Positions 46,298 to 53,930 of a stretch of 64,000 nucleotides of DNA are shown one piece after another. The stretch comes from Phenylobacterium montanum (GTDB lineage Bacteria > Pseudomonadota > Alphaproteobacteria > Caulobacterales > Caulobacteraceae). The position numbers were made by a program, and so were the translations under genes. A model generated the notes under the pieces. It saw only the letters and a program-made list of their open reading frames with translations, was not told the origin of the DNA and searched no databases. The stretch lies in contig NZ_CP073078.1 in assembly GCF_018135625.1 (NCBI RefSeq), positions 1,786,001-1,850,000 of the forward strand, given 5' to 3'. How positions within the stretch are numbered: the stretch's first letter is position 1; every line of letters begins with the position of its first letter.

Positions 46298-47032
46298 TCA
46301 GCGAATCAGGTCGGACCATCGCCATTGGCCGGACCCCACAGCGAGCAGGGTCGCCGGGACGCTGGGCGCGAAGAAGAACATCGGGCCGTTGTTCAGCTGG
46401 TCGCGGCAATCGGGGCGAGCTGCTCCCACCTCGCGCGCGACGAGCCCGCGGAGCAGAGCCGAACCCTGGTCGGGATGCGAGGGCCAGGACCCGTTCCAGA
46501 GCAGCACGGTGTTGGAGACCGACCTGGCCGAGGCCGGGATCAGGCTCACCCCCTGCCGGGCCAATGCGCTGGCCTGAAAATCCTCAGCCAGGTTCTTGGC
46601 GAGGTCGCAAGGCCCGTCGGGAGGGCCCATGGCCGAGGCAGGCTCGAAGGCCGCCATGGCCGTGGCGATCTCGGCCGCCTGCGCCTGATCGGCGGCTTGC
46701 TCCGCCTGGGCGTCGGCAGGTCGGGAAGCGCTGGGAGGCGGCGGCTCGGCCTGCTCGGCTTCGGCCTGCGGCGGCTCATGCTGCGCCGAGGCCTTGGCGG
46801 ACTTTGGGCGAGGGAAGGACGCAAAGCCGACGATCATCGCATCCGGTGTCGTACTGGCTTCGCCGGCCGGCGGATTCGGAGCGTGGAGCCAAAGGCTCGA
46901 CAGCAGGAGCAGGTGAAGGCCGACCGCGCTGAGGGTCGCGGCCGCGCGAACTTGGCGGCGGCGTCCAAGCAGCCTCGCACTCCTTCCAACGCGGGTGCTC
47001 TGCAGGTCGGCGGGGCTGCGCGGCCAGGTCAT
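46298..47032 (-). CDS. TonB-like proline-rich membrane-anchored protein (hypothetical)
   Basis: The 244-aa protein has a basic N-terminus, one membrane helix (TLSAVGLHLLLLSSLWL), a Pro/Ala/Glu-rich periplasmic linker (about 70-115) and a C-terminal globular domain with a Cys pair (GPCDLAK, RPDCRDQ) that ends SGQWRWSDLIR. The layout is that of a TonB energy transducer, but the typical TonB C-terminal motif is not evident. It could energise the TonB receptor on the other side of the intergenic region. A sigma-type promoter lies 46 bases upstream. Confidence 0.65.
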   Translation of the reverse strand: MTWPRSPADLQSTRVGRSARLLGRRRQVRAAATLSAVGLHLLLLSSLWLHAPNPPAGEASTTPDAMIVGFASFPRPKSAKASAQHEPPQAEAEQAEPPPPSASRPADAQAEQAADQAQAAEIATAMAAFEPASAMGPPDGPCDLAKNLAEDFQASALARQGVSLIPASARSVSNTVLLWNGSWPSHPDQGSALLRGLVAREVGAARPDCRDQLNNGPMFFFAPSVPATLLAVGSGQWRWSDLIR

Positions 47033-47077
47033 GGATATGGCTCGAGCTGTCGAGGAAATTCGAGTTGATCCCTGGAA

Positions 47078-47104
47078 TACGAAATAGCCGGTCCGGCCGG
47101 ATGC
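47078..47104 (-). promoter_or_regulatory. ECF sigma promoter candidate before the TonB-like gene
   Basis: Read leftward: GCATCC, 17 bases, CGTA. It ends 46 bases before the start at 47032. It has the same elements as the site before the fasciclin gene. Confidence 0.65.
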
Positions 47105-47418
47105 GCCTTACCCGCCTCGGACGCGCCGAACAGCGCCGGCCGGAAATATTCAACCGCCAGCGCATCCCACGCCGGGTTCGGCGCGTAGCGGAATAGCCTG
47201 ACGGCCAATCGGCTGTCGGCGCCTCGACACTTCCATGGACGCCGGGGCGAAGACTGACGCTCCCGACGCCGGGCGCCGCGATGCAGGTCTCGACCCCCCA
47301 AAGGCGTCGTGATCGCCCGCGCGTCGACGGCCCGTCAGGGACGCGGGGGGCGCAAGCCCTCCGCGTCCGCACCTGCAGCTCCCAGCCAGGGCCAACCATT
47401 CGAATTTCAACGCGGCGG

Positions 47419-47445
47419 GCATCTGTCGCCAATTCCCCAGCCGTA
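47419..47445 (+). promoter_or_regulatory. ECF sigma promoter candidate before the anti-sigma-like gene
   Basis: GCATCT, 17 bases, CGTA, about 115 bases before the ATG at 47561. A nearer ATG at 47498 in the same frame is possible if the protein has 21 extra N-terminal residues. Confidence 0.5.
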
Positions 47446-47560
47446 GGTTCGTCGGGGTCGTCATACACGACGCAGGCTTCACCCCCTGCGTCGCCAAATG
47501 CAAAGCCGCCTCGATGACGCCGCCCAGCTTGCGCTCGACCTTTTCCCAGTGCGCCTCGCG

Positions 47561-47821
47561 ATGAACTCCCCTCGCAAAACCGACGCACTGCAGACCGGCG
47601 ACGAACAGATCGCCATCGACCTGGCGCTCGGACTTCTATCGGAAGACGACGTGAAAGCGATCGAACGGCGCGTGCGCGCCGAGCCCATCTTCGCCCGGTC
47701 ACTGAGGTTGCGCCTGGGCCGCCTCGCCGAGATGGGGCGCGCCTTCGGCGACGCACGGCCGTCGTCGACGCTGTGGGACCGGATCGCCGCGATCATCGCC
47801 CGGCTCGACCAGCAGAGTTGA
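47561..47821 (+). CDS. Anti-sigma-factor-like short protein
   Basis: This 86-aa protein resembles the cytoplasmic N-terminal part of RskA-type anti-sigma factors: EQIAIDLALGLLSEDDVKAIE, then RAEPIFARSLRLRLGRLAEM and the closing SSTLWDRIAAIIARLDQ. It has no membrane helix and no zinc motif, so it is either a soluble anti-sigma module or a truncated remnant. The W..I pattern near its end recurs in the N-terminal half of the cupin protein at 52578-53063. No sigma gene is adjacent. It precedes a TonB receptor. Confidence 0.6.
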   Translation: MNSPRKTDALQTGDEQIAIDLALGLLSEDDVKAIERRVRAEPIFARSLRLRLGRLAEMGRAFGDARPSSTLWDRIAAIIARLDQQS

Positions 47822-47835
47822 CGTTCCAACCCGGG

Positions 47836-47861
47836 GCATCCGGGCGGCGGCGCGGCCCGTA
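47836..47861 (+). promoter_or_regulatory. ECF sigma promoter candidate before the TonB receptor
   Basis: GCATCC, 16 bases, CGTA, ending 37 bases before the ATG at 47899. It sits just after the stop of the anti-sigma-like gene, so the receptor can be transcribed by itself. Confidence 0.7.
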
Positions 47862-47898
47862 TCGCCGAAGCTATCTCGCAACCACGCCGAGGATCCAG

Positions 47899-50016
47899 AT
47901 GACCGCCGGGCGCCACACCCATTGGCGGCGCGCGTCAGCGTCAGCGTCAGCGCTCGCGGTCGCCTTGGCTACGGCCGGCGGCGCGGCGCGTGCGGATACC
48001 GCCGCTGCCGACATCGACACCATCGTCGTCACCGCCAAGCTCCGCGACGCCATCGGCGGACCCGACTCGGCCAGCGCCGGCGTCGTCGGCGGGGTCGAAC
48101 TGTCACAGCGGCCGATCCTGCGGCAGGCCGAAATCCTGGAGGCCGCGCCCGGCATGATCGTCACCGCCCACACCAGCGGCGGCAAGGCCAACCAGTACTA
48201 TCTGCGCGGCTTCAACCTCGACCATGGGACAGATTTCGCCTCCAGCGTCGATGGCGCGCCGGTCAATTTAGGATCCCACGCCCATGGCCAGGGCTATATG
48301 GACCTGAACTGGCTGATCCCCGAACTCGTGGCGAGCGTCAGTTATCGCAAGGGTCCCTATTATGCCGACGCCGGCGACTTCGCGGCGGCCGGCGACGCGG
48401 CCGTCACCTATCTGCCCAAGCTGCCGAGCAATTTCGTTCAACTCGAAGGCGGAACGGACGACTACGCCCGGGTGCTGATCGCCGGCTCAGGCGATCTGGG
48501 GCCTGGGCGCCTGCTCTATGCCGCCGAATATATCTACTATGACGGCCCGTACCGGGAGCCGGGCGCCTATCGGCGTCCCAACGGCGTCCTGAAATACACC
48601 TTCGGCGACACGAGCCGAGGCGGCGGCCTGACCTTCCAGGCCTATGACGCCCATTGGACCGCCAGCGACCAGATCCCTGTCGCGGCGATCCCGACCCTGC
48701 CCAGCGGCCAATATGGCGCGATCGATCCCACCAGCACAGGCGCTACCGACCGGTACAGCGCGGTCGGCGAGTGGCATTGGCAGGAGGGTTCGATCAGCCA
48801 CCAGGTGCGGCTCTACGCCATCAAGTACGGCCTGAACCTCTATTCCGACTTCAGCGCGTTCATCGACCAAGCCCACGGCGACCAGTTCCGCCAGTTCGAC
48901 GACCGCTACATCGTCGGCGGGGCATGGAGGACGACGATCTCCGGCGACTATCTGGGGGAAAGCGACATCGACGCCGTCGGCTTCGAGACACGCAACGACT
49001 TCGTCAAACTCGAGCTGGATCACACCCAGGCCCGGCGCTTCCTGCAGAACTATCGGACCGACAGGGTCAGCGTGAACTCGGCCGCCGCCTGGTGGTCGAA
49101 CAGCGTCCGCTGGACGCCCTGGCTTGCGACGCAAGCCGGGTTGCGCCTGGAGGCCTTCCACTTCAACGATCACAGCAACACCGCGGCCAATTCGGGCGAC
49201 ACCAGCATCCTGCGGTCGGCGCCGAAATTCGGGATCACTGGCTCCCCGCGTTCGGGTATCGACCTCTACGCCCAGGCCGGGATCAGCTATCGGAGCAACG
49301 ACGCACGGGGGATATTCGACGTGGCGCCGTCCTATCGCGGCGGCCCCGTCCCCAACCAGAAGTCAAAGGCGATCGTCCGCTCCGAAGGCGTCGAAGTCGG
49401 CCTTAGATTCAAAGCGGCTCACGGCCTGACCAGCACTGTGGCGGTCTGGTACCTGCAGAGCAACTCCGAGGCCTTCTTCTCGGGCGACACGGGCTCCAAC
49501 ACCGACACCGACCGGCCCGGCCAGCGCTATGGCGTCGAGTGGAACAACATCTACAAGCCGACCCCATGGCTGACCATCGACGCGGACGCCGCTCAGTCCC
49601 AGGCCTTCTTCGCCGATCACGACAAGGCTGTCGGCGATCGCATCCCGGAGGCCATCAAGACCTCGGTGTCCGCATCGGCCACAATCCATGACCTGAACTT
49701 CGCGCCAGGCCTCACCGCGAGCCTGCGCCTGCGCTACTTCGCGCCGCGGGACCTGACCCAGGACGGCGGCCAGCGGTCCGCGCCATCCACCGTGGTCAAT
49801 GGCCGCGTGACCTATGATGTCTCACGAAACCTGACTGTCGGCCTGGAGGCCCTGAACCTTCTGGACGTGAAGTACAACGACGCGGAGTACTACGACGCCT
49901 TCCGGCTCAGGGGCCAGCCCGCCAATCCCGCCAGCGCCGACGGCAGCTATCAGGGCCACGTCATCCACGCCGGCGAGCCGCGCGAGATCCGCGCCAGCCT
50001 CACCGTGAAATTCTGA
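47899..50016 (+). CDS. TonB-dependent receptor (sigma-regulon associated)
   Basis: This 705-aa receptor has a signal peptide ending ARADT and a TonB box DTIVVTAKLR. The plug has the distinctive stretch NQYYLRGFNLDHGTDFASSV, with GSHAHGQGYMDLNWLIPELV after it. The barrel ends SLTVKF. GAGGATCC precedes the ATG at 47899; the longer frame has no signal. It is convergent with the molybdopterin oxidoreductase. The two histidine-rich plug loops (DHGTDF, SHAHGQG) are conserved in this subclass and might touch a metal ligand; this is inference. Confidence 0.94.
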   Translation: MTAGRHTHWRRASASASALAVALATAGGAARADTAAADIDTIVVTAKLRDAIGGPDSASAGVVGGVELSQRPILRQAEILEAAPGMIVTAHTSGGKANQYYLRGFNLDHGTDFASSVDGAPVNLGSHAHGQGYMDLNWLIPELVASVSYRKGPYYADAGDFAAAGDAAVTYLPKLPSNFVQLEGGTDDYARVLIAGSGDLGPGRLLYAAEYIYYDGPYREPGAYRRPNGVLKYTFGDTSRGGGLTFQAYDAHWTASDQIPVAAIPTLPSGQYGAIDPTSTGATDRYSAVGEWHWQEGSISHQVRLYAIKYGLNLYSDFSAFIDQAHGDQFRQFDDRYIVGGAWRTTISGDYLGESDIDAVGFETRNDFVKLELDHTQARRFLQNYRTDRVSVNSAAAWWSNSVRWTPWLATQAGLRLEAFHFNDHSNTAANSGDTSILRSAPKFGITGSPRSGIDLYAQAGISYRSNDARGIFDVAPSYRGGPVPNQKSKAIVRSEGVEVGLRFKAAHGLTSTVAVWYLQSNSEAFFSGDTGSNTDTDRPGQRYGVEWNNIYKPTPWLTIDADAAQSQAFFADHDKAVGDRIPEAIKTSVSASATIHDLNFAPGLTASLRLRYFAPRDLTQDGGQRSAPSTVVNGRVTYDVSRNLTVGLEALNLLDVKYNDAEYYDAFRLRGQPANPASADGSYQGHVIHAGEPREIRASLTVKF

Positions 50017-50031
50017 CAAACCCGGCCGCGG

Positions 50032-50802
50032 TCAGACGCCCGCATACCACTCGTAACCCCGGTCTTCCCAATAGCCGCCCTTGCCGCGCCCGATACCGGC
50101 GAAGCTGTCGACGGCCTCGATACGCATCACATATTTGGCCATCTTGTAGCCGAGCTGGCGCTCGACCCTGAGCCGCAATGGCGCGCCGTGAGCGATCGGC
50201 AGCGGCTGGCCGTTCATCTCGTAGGCCAGAATGGTCTGCGGGTGATGGGCGTCGATCAGATCGATGCTCTCATAGTACTGGCCAGTCCCGTCCAGGGTGA
50301 CCTCCAGGCTGTCGGCGCAATAGAGCACCACGAACCGCGCCGCCGGCTTCAGCCGGGCCTCGGCGAGCAAAGGCCCCAAGGGCGCGCCAGTCCACTCGGC
50401 GACGCCGCTCCAGCCCTCGACGCAATCGTGCCGGGTGATCTGGGTGCGAGCGGGGCGATGGCGCAGTTCCGCCAGCGACAGGCGCAGCGGGCGTTCGACC
50501 AATCCGCCCACCTCGAGCCGCCAGTCGGCGAAGCCGGCCGCGGCCAGGCGCCGATAGTCGTCATCGTCCGGATCGGTGGTCCCGTTGGCGCGGAAGTCCC
50601 CCGAAATATCGGCTCGCGTAAACTCGGCGGCCAGGGCTGTGCGCGGGACAAGGAACCGCTGAGCCCGACGCGTCAGGGCTTCAGCCCGACCGAGCCCGGA
50701 GATGACACCCGGGGAACTCGACAGGCGGTCGCAGCCGGAGAGCGCCGAGGCGGCCAATGCGGCCAGGCCCCTCCAGGTCTGGCGGCGGTCAGGACCAGCC
50801 AT
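50032..50802 (-). CDS. Molybdopterin-dependent oxidoreductase (sulfite oxidase/MsrP fold)
   Basis: This 256-aa exported enzyme has an N-terminal RRQTWRG resembling a Tat motif, with a lipobox-like LSGC at Cys24. The sulfite-oxidase-type Moco domain carries the molybdenum ligand Cys127 in HDCVEGWSGV, plus GAPLRLRVERQLGYKMAKYV. It starts within the 3' end of the cytochrome b561 gene (14-base overlap), so the two form a periplasmic enzyme and its membrane electron partner. Sulfite oxidation or reductive repair of oxidised protein are the family options. Confidence 0.93.
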   Translation of the reverse strand: MAGPDRRQTWRGLAALAASALSGCDRLSSSPGVISGLGRAEALTRRAQRFLVPRTALAAEFTRADISGDFRANGTTDPDDDDYRRLAAAGFADWRLEVGGLVERPLRLSLAELRHRPARTQITRHDCVEGWSGVAEWTGAPLGPLLAEARLKPAARFVVLYCADSLEVTLDGTGQYYESIDLIDAHHPQTILAYEMNGQPLPIAHGAPLRLRVERQLGYKMAKYVMRIEAVDSFAGIGRGKGGYWEDRGYEWYAGV

Positions 50803-51646
50803 GGTCGTCCTCGTCAGACACGTAGAGGGCATAGCGCCCGGTGATGATCGCCCGCAGATTGTTGAGCGGGCCGGAGAGCGCCACCATCGCCAGGTGAACA
50901 GCGACAAACAGCCCGATGCTCATGGCGCTCAGAAAATGGATCGTGCGGGCCGTCTGTCGGCCTCCGAGCAGCATGGGCAGCCACGGCGCCGCTGCGTCGA
51001 TCGCCGGCGACATGGCCAGGCCACTGACCAGCATCAGCGGCAGAAGCCCACCGAGCACGGCTGAATATGTCAGTTTCTGCAGCACGTTGTAGCGCCAGGC
51101 CTCTGGCCCATGCGGGAACCGCAGCCGCAGGTGATCCCAGATCGAAGCGCCGATCCGGGACAGGTCGCTCCGGGTCGGCGCCAAGGTGCGCCTGAAGCGC
51201 CGCGTGAGCACGCCGTAGGAGATCAATACGGTAAGATTGGCGGCGAACAGCCAGGCGAAGAAGAAGTGCCAGCGCCGCCCGAGAGCGAGGTCCTGGAAGC
51301 CCGGCAGGGTCATCCAATGCGGAAACGCCCGGGCTGTCGGCGATCCGTCCGCTCCGGGCGAGACGCCCAGGACGCCCGTGGTCTGGACAGCGACGCCCAG
51401 CAGCCTCAGATGGCCCCTGGCCGCGCGGCCGGCCGGCAGGTCAGAGGTTATCGCCAATACCGGGCGGCTGAAGTTCGAGGATTGGCCGAGATAGAGCGCG
51501 GGGTGGGCGTTGAAGATCTGCAGCCCGCTCGCCAGCAACACCCCGACGCAAATCGCATTGACCCAATGGGTCACACGAACGGCGACGGGATGCCGGTAGA
51601 TGTCGATGCGCCGACGCCGCCCTGTCCGCTCCTGTGGGTCCGCCAT
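50789..51646 (-). CDS. Cytochrome b561-type membrane haem protein
   Basis: This 285-aa protein has four to five membrane helices with likely haem histidines in RVTHWVNAICVGVLLASGL, RRWHFFFAWLFAAN, TIHFLSAMSIGLFVAVHLAM. It has the shape of di-haem cytochrome b subunits that pass electrons between quinone and periplasmic Moco enzymes. It overlaps the oxidoreductase gene and follows the fasciclin gene by 67 bases, which contain a strong hairpin. Confidence 0.92.
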   Translation of the reverse strand: MADPQERTGRRRRIDIYRHPVAVRVTHWVNAICVGVLLASGLQIFNAHPALYLGQSSNFSRPVLAITSDLPAGRAARGHLRLLGVAVQTTGVLGVSPGADGSPTARAFPHWMTLPGFQDLALGRRWHFFFAWLFAANLTVLISYGVLTRRFRRTLAPTRSDLSRIGASIWDHLRLRFPHGPEAWRYNVLQKLTYSAVLGGLLPLMLVSGLAMSPAIDAAAPWLPMLLGGRQTARTIHFLSAMSIGLFVAVHLAMVALSGPLNNLRAIITGRYALYVSDEDDHGWS

Positions 51647-51674
51647 GAATTCGGCTCAGCGATGCAAAGGCGAA

Positions 51675-51700
51675 CCGGCGCCCGCGACCGCGGGCGCCGG
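51675..51700 (-). other. Intergenic hairpin between fasciclin and cytochrome b561
   Basis: CCGGCGCCCGC and GCGGGCGCCGG form an eleven-base stem with a four-base loop. There is no T-run, so it may lower, rather than stop, readthrough from the fasciclin gene, or stabilise its mRNA. Confidence 0.55.
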
Positions 51701-51713
51701 TCCATCGCCTGGG

Positions 51714-52316
51714 TCAGCCCGGCAGCAGGACGGTGTCGACCACATGGATCACGCCGTTCGACTGCAAAACGTCGCCGATGGTGACGTGGGAGACTCCGCC
51801 TTTGGCGTCGGTCAGCAGGATATGCTTGCCCTTGGCGGTGACGGTCAGGGTCGCGCCTTGGACGGTGGTCAGGGTCGCAGTCCCGCCGCCCTGCTTCACC
51901 TTGGCCAGCAGGTCCGCCGCGGTCAGACGTCCCGCCACCACGTGATAGCCGAGCACGGCGGTCAGCTTGCCCTTGTTCTCCGGCTGCAACAGGGTGTCGA
52001 CCGTGCCCGCCGGCAACTTGGCGAAGGCGGCGTTGGTGGGGGCGAAAACGGTGAAGGGCCCGGCGGTCTGCAGGGTGTCCACCAGGCCGGCCGCCTTGAC
52101 CGCCGCGACCAGGGTCGTGTGGTCCTTGGAGTTGACGGCGTTTTGAATGATGTTCTTGGAAGGATACATCGGCGCCCCGCCGACCATCTTGGTGTGTTCC
52201 TGGGCCATGCCGCCCATCGCGCCCGACATCTGGGCGTTGGCGGCGGCGCCGGTCGCGCCGACGACCAGGATCGCAAGGCTGGCCGCAGCGATGCGGCCAA
52301 GGGTGTTCGTGTTCAT
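51714..52316 (-). CDS. Fasciclin (FAS1) domain secreted protein
   Basis: The 200-aa product has a signal peptide (ending AANAQ), a short Met-rich stretch (MSGAMGGMAQEHTKM) and one FAS1 domain: NIIQNAVNSKDHTTLVAAVK, GPFTVFAPTNAAF, LGYHVVAGRLTAADLL, and the closing GVIHVVDTVLLPG. FAS1 proteins act in adhesion or as envelope proteins. Fasciclin proteins Mpt70 and Mpt83 are known SigK targets in Mycobacterium tuberculosis, a useful parallel to the sigma gene here. ATG 52316 is fixed by the signal peptide. Confidence 0.94.
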   Translation of the reverse strand: MNTNTLGRIAAASLAILVVGATGAAANAQMSGAMGGMAQEHTKMVGGAPMYPSKNIIQNAVNSKDHTTLVAAVKAAGLVDTLQTAGPFTVFAPTNAAFAKLPAGTVDTLLQPENKGKLTAVLGYHVVAGRLTAADLLAKVKQGGGTATLTTVQGATLTVTAKGKHILLTDAKGGVSHVTIGDVLQSNGVIHVVDTVLLPG

Positions 52317-52366
52317 GTGATGAGGTCCTGTCTGAGCCTCCCCTCCTGTGGGTGGCCTGCCGCCTC

Positions 52367-52393
52367 TACGACCTGCCGCCACGATTTGGATGC
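52367..52393 (-). promoter_or_regulatory. ECF sigma promoter candidate before fasciclin
   Basis: Read leftward: GCATCC, 17 bases, CGTA, ending 50 bases before the ATG at 52316. It is back-to-back with the rightward site at 52439-52464. Confidence 0.7.
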
Positions 52394-52438
52394 AACCGGG
52401 TCCGCCAAGCGGGGCTGAAATTTTCTGCCATGGACCGT

Positions 52439-52464
52439 GCATCCGAAATCGCGCGATCTGCGTA
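52439..52464 (+). promoter_or_regulatory. ECF sigma promoter candidate before the cupin-sigma operon
   Basis: GCATCC, 16 bases, CGTA. The match to the site at 54598-54623 extends to the spacer (AAATCGCG, four variable bases, CTGCGTAGC). This would give autoregulation of the sigma operon. Confidence 0.75.
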
Positions 52465-52577
52465 GCCCGGTGCAGGCGCCTGGCTTGACTTGATCTGTGG
52501 CTATGGCCTTTCTCGGCGGATCGCCACCGGGGATGGTCCAGGCGCCGCCTACTGATTGGAAGGGTCTTGGTCCTATT

Positions 52578-53063
52578 ATGACCGACATGCATGACACGGA
52601 CGCACACGACGGCGATCCGGCCTTCGAGGCTCTTGCAGCGCTCTGGGATCGGCGCCTGGCGGAAGCGGGCGATGCCCTCGACGCCCATGAGCCCTCGCCC
52701 AAGGTATGGGAGTTGATCAGCGCGCGGATCGACCATCTGCAGGCGTCTCAACCCACCCTCACCGTGCCCAGCAGTGAAGGCGTTTGGGAGTATTTCGCGC
52801 CTGGTGTGCTGAAGAAGGTCCTGCACGTCGATGCGGACGCCGGATGGCAGGCCTACCTGGTGAAGATAGAGCCGGGCGGAGGCGTTGCTCCGCATAGTCA
52901 CTCTCGGCTCGAAGAATGCTTTGTGTTGGAAGGTGAATTCCAGATCGGCGGCGCCACTGTCCGAAAAGGCGACCTGCATCTGGGCTTCGCCGGTCACGAC
53001 CATGGCGCTCTGGTCAGTCCAGCGGGGGCGCTACTTTACATCCGCGGCCAGATCGACGGCTGA
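52578..53063 (+). CDS. Cupin protein with anti-sigma-like N-terminus (ChrR-like partner of the ECF sigma)
   Basis: The 161-aa protein has an N-terminal helical part with SPKVWELISARIDHLQ, as in anti-sigma factors. A ChrR-type cupin follows (WQAYLVKIEPGGGVAPHSHS, RLEECFVLEGEFQIGG, KGDLHLGFAGHDHG). The cupin keeps His and Glu metal ligands. The zinc-binding His/Cys set of ChrR's anti-sigma domain is absent; no cysteine occurs before the cupin. It precedes the sigma gene by 214 bases and probably senses a redox signal. ATG 52578 is chosen; ATG 52587 and GTG 52497 are alternatives. Confidence 0.85.
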   Translation: MTDMHDTDAHDGDPAFEALAALWDRRLAEAGDALDAHEPSPKVWELISARIDHLQASQPTLTVPSSEGVWEYFAPGVLKKVLHVDADAGWQAYLVKIEPGGGVAPHSHSRLEECFVLEGEFQIGGATVRKGDLHLGFAGHDHGALVSPAGALLYIRGQIDG

Positions 53064-53172
53064 TCCGGCAGGCGCTTCGGCTCGTAGACCTTGCCGGCGC
53101 TGGGACGAAACGCCTCCATCCACTGACGATCTGGAAATCGAAAACCTGGTGTTGACTGGAAGCAAGATTTAA

Positions 53173-53189
53173 TGTCATGAATAGTGACA
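53173..53189. promoter_or_regulatory. Palindrome upstream of the ECF sigma gene
   Basis: TGTCA, seven bases, TGACA, lying about 90 bases before the sigma start. A similar CGTCAC...CATGACATG pattern is seen at about 53915-53933 before the TetR gene, which suggests an operator for that TetR protein. Confidence 0.4.
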
Positions 53190-53277
53190 TCATTTATGAG
53201 TCGATGCTGCGACTTGCTGCCTTGAGCTTCGGCAGCGTGACGCCCTGGCGTCCATGCTTGGAAAAGGTGGAAAGGTG

Positions 53278-53898
53278 ATGTCGAAATCCCAGCCGAACCT
53301 TGCAGAGCCCGTCCCGGAAACGTCTCCGGCGGAGCGCGAGGCCTCTCCCGCGCCGGAACTTTCCGCGCTCCTGGTTGCGACCGCGGCAGGCGACCGCCGG
53401 GCCTTCAAGGCGCTCTACGAGGCCACGAACCGGAAAATGTTCGGCGTCGCCCTTCTCATCCTCAAGCGTCGCGAAGCCGCCGAAGATGTACTTCAGGACG
53501 CCTATGTCCGTGTCTGGACGGAAGCTCGCCGATATGATCCGGAACGAGGCCCTCCCCTGCCTTGGCTGTCGCGCATCGTCCGCAACCTGGCCATCGACCA
53601 TCTGCGCCGGGACCGCGGCCTGACCGAGGACATCGCCGATCAGGCCGAAATCCTGGCTGCGCCAGCCCTGCCCGTCGCCGAACGGGCGGACCTCAATCGG
53701 GGGCTGGCCCGGCTAGGCGCCGACCATCGCGAGATCCTGACCCTGGCCTTCGTCCACGGCTATACGCACGAGGAGCTCGCCGACCGCCTTGGCCTGCCGC
53801 TCGGCACGGCCAAGTCCCGGGTCCGTCGCGGGCTCCAGCAATTGCAGGCCTACTTTGAGGGCGAGAGTTCCGGGGCTGGCGTTTTGAGAATGGCGTGA
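53278..53898 (+). CDS. ECF RNA polymerase sigma factor (SigK/RpoE-ChrR type)
   Basis: The 206-aa sigma factor has region 2 at about 43-112 (ALYEATNRKMFGVALLIL, AEDVLQDAYVRVWTEA, WLSRIVRNLAIDHLRRDR) and region 4 at about 136-191 (HREILTLAFVHGYTHEELADRLGLPLGTAKSR). The region 2/4 spacing and the AFVHGYTHEELA type place it with SigK and RpoE/ChrR-like factors, which recognise CATCC-like -35 elements. AAAGGTG precedes the ATG at 53278. It overlaps or abuts the TetR gene downstream. Confidence 0.94.
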   Translation: MSKSQPNLAEPVPETSPAEREASPAPELSALLVATAAGDRRAFKALYEATNRKMFGVALLILKRREAAEDVLQDAYVRVWTEARRYDPERGPPLPWLSRIVRNLAIDHLRRDRGLTEDIADQAEILAAPALPVAERADLNRGLARLGADHREILTLAFVHGYTHEELADRLGLPLGTAKSRVRRGLQQLQAYFEGESSGAGVLRMA

Positions 53899-53930
53899 CA
53901 GCCAGTCGATTTAGCGTCACAATCCATGAC

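Larger units (their letters stand above)
47033..47560. other. 528-base regulatory gap with two sigma-type promoters
   Basis: No reading frame here has a credible start and protein-like composition. It carries two divergent promoter-like sites, at 47078-47104 (leftward) and 47419-47445 (rightward). The rest shows no repeat or hairpin of note. Confidence 0.5.

Noticed and set aside
46776-47756. Leftward 326-codon frame over the 47 kb gap
   Set aside because: Arg/Pro-rich shadow composition; overlaps better supported genes on both sides and has no start signal.
53115-53142. CCATCC, 17 bases, CGAAA before the sigma gene
   Set aside because: The -10 part does not match the CGTA of the seven other sites, so I did not add it to the set.
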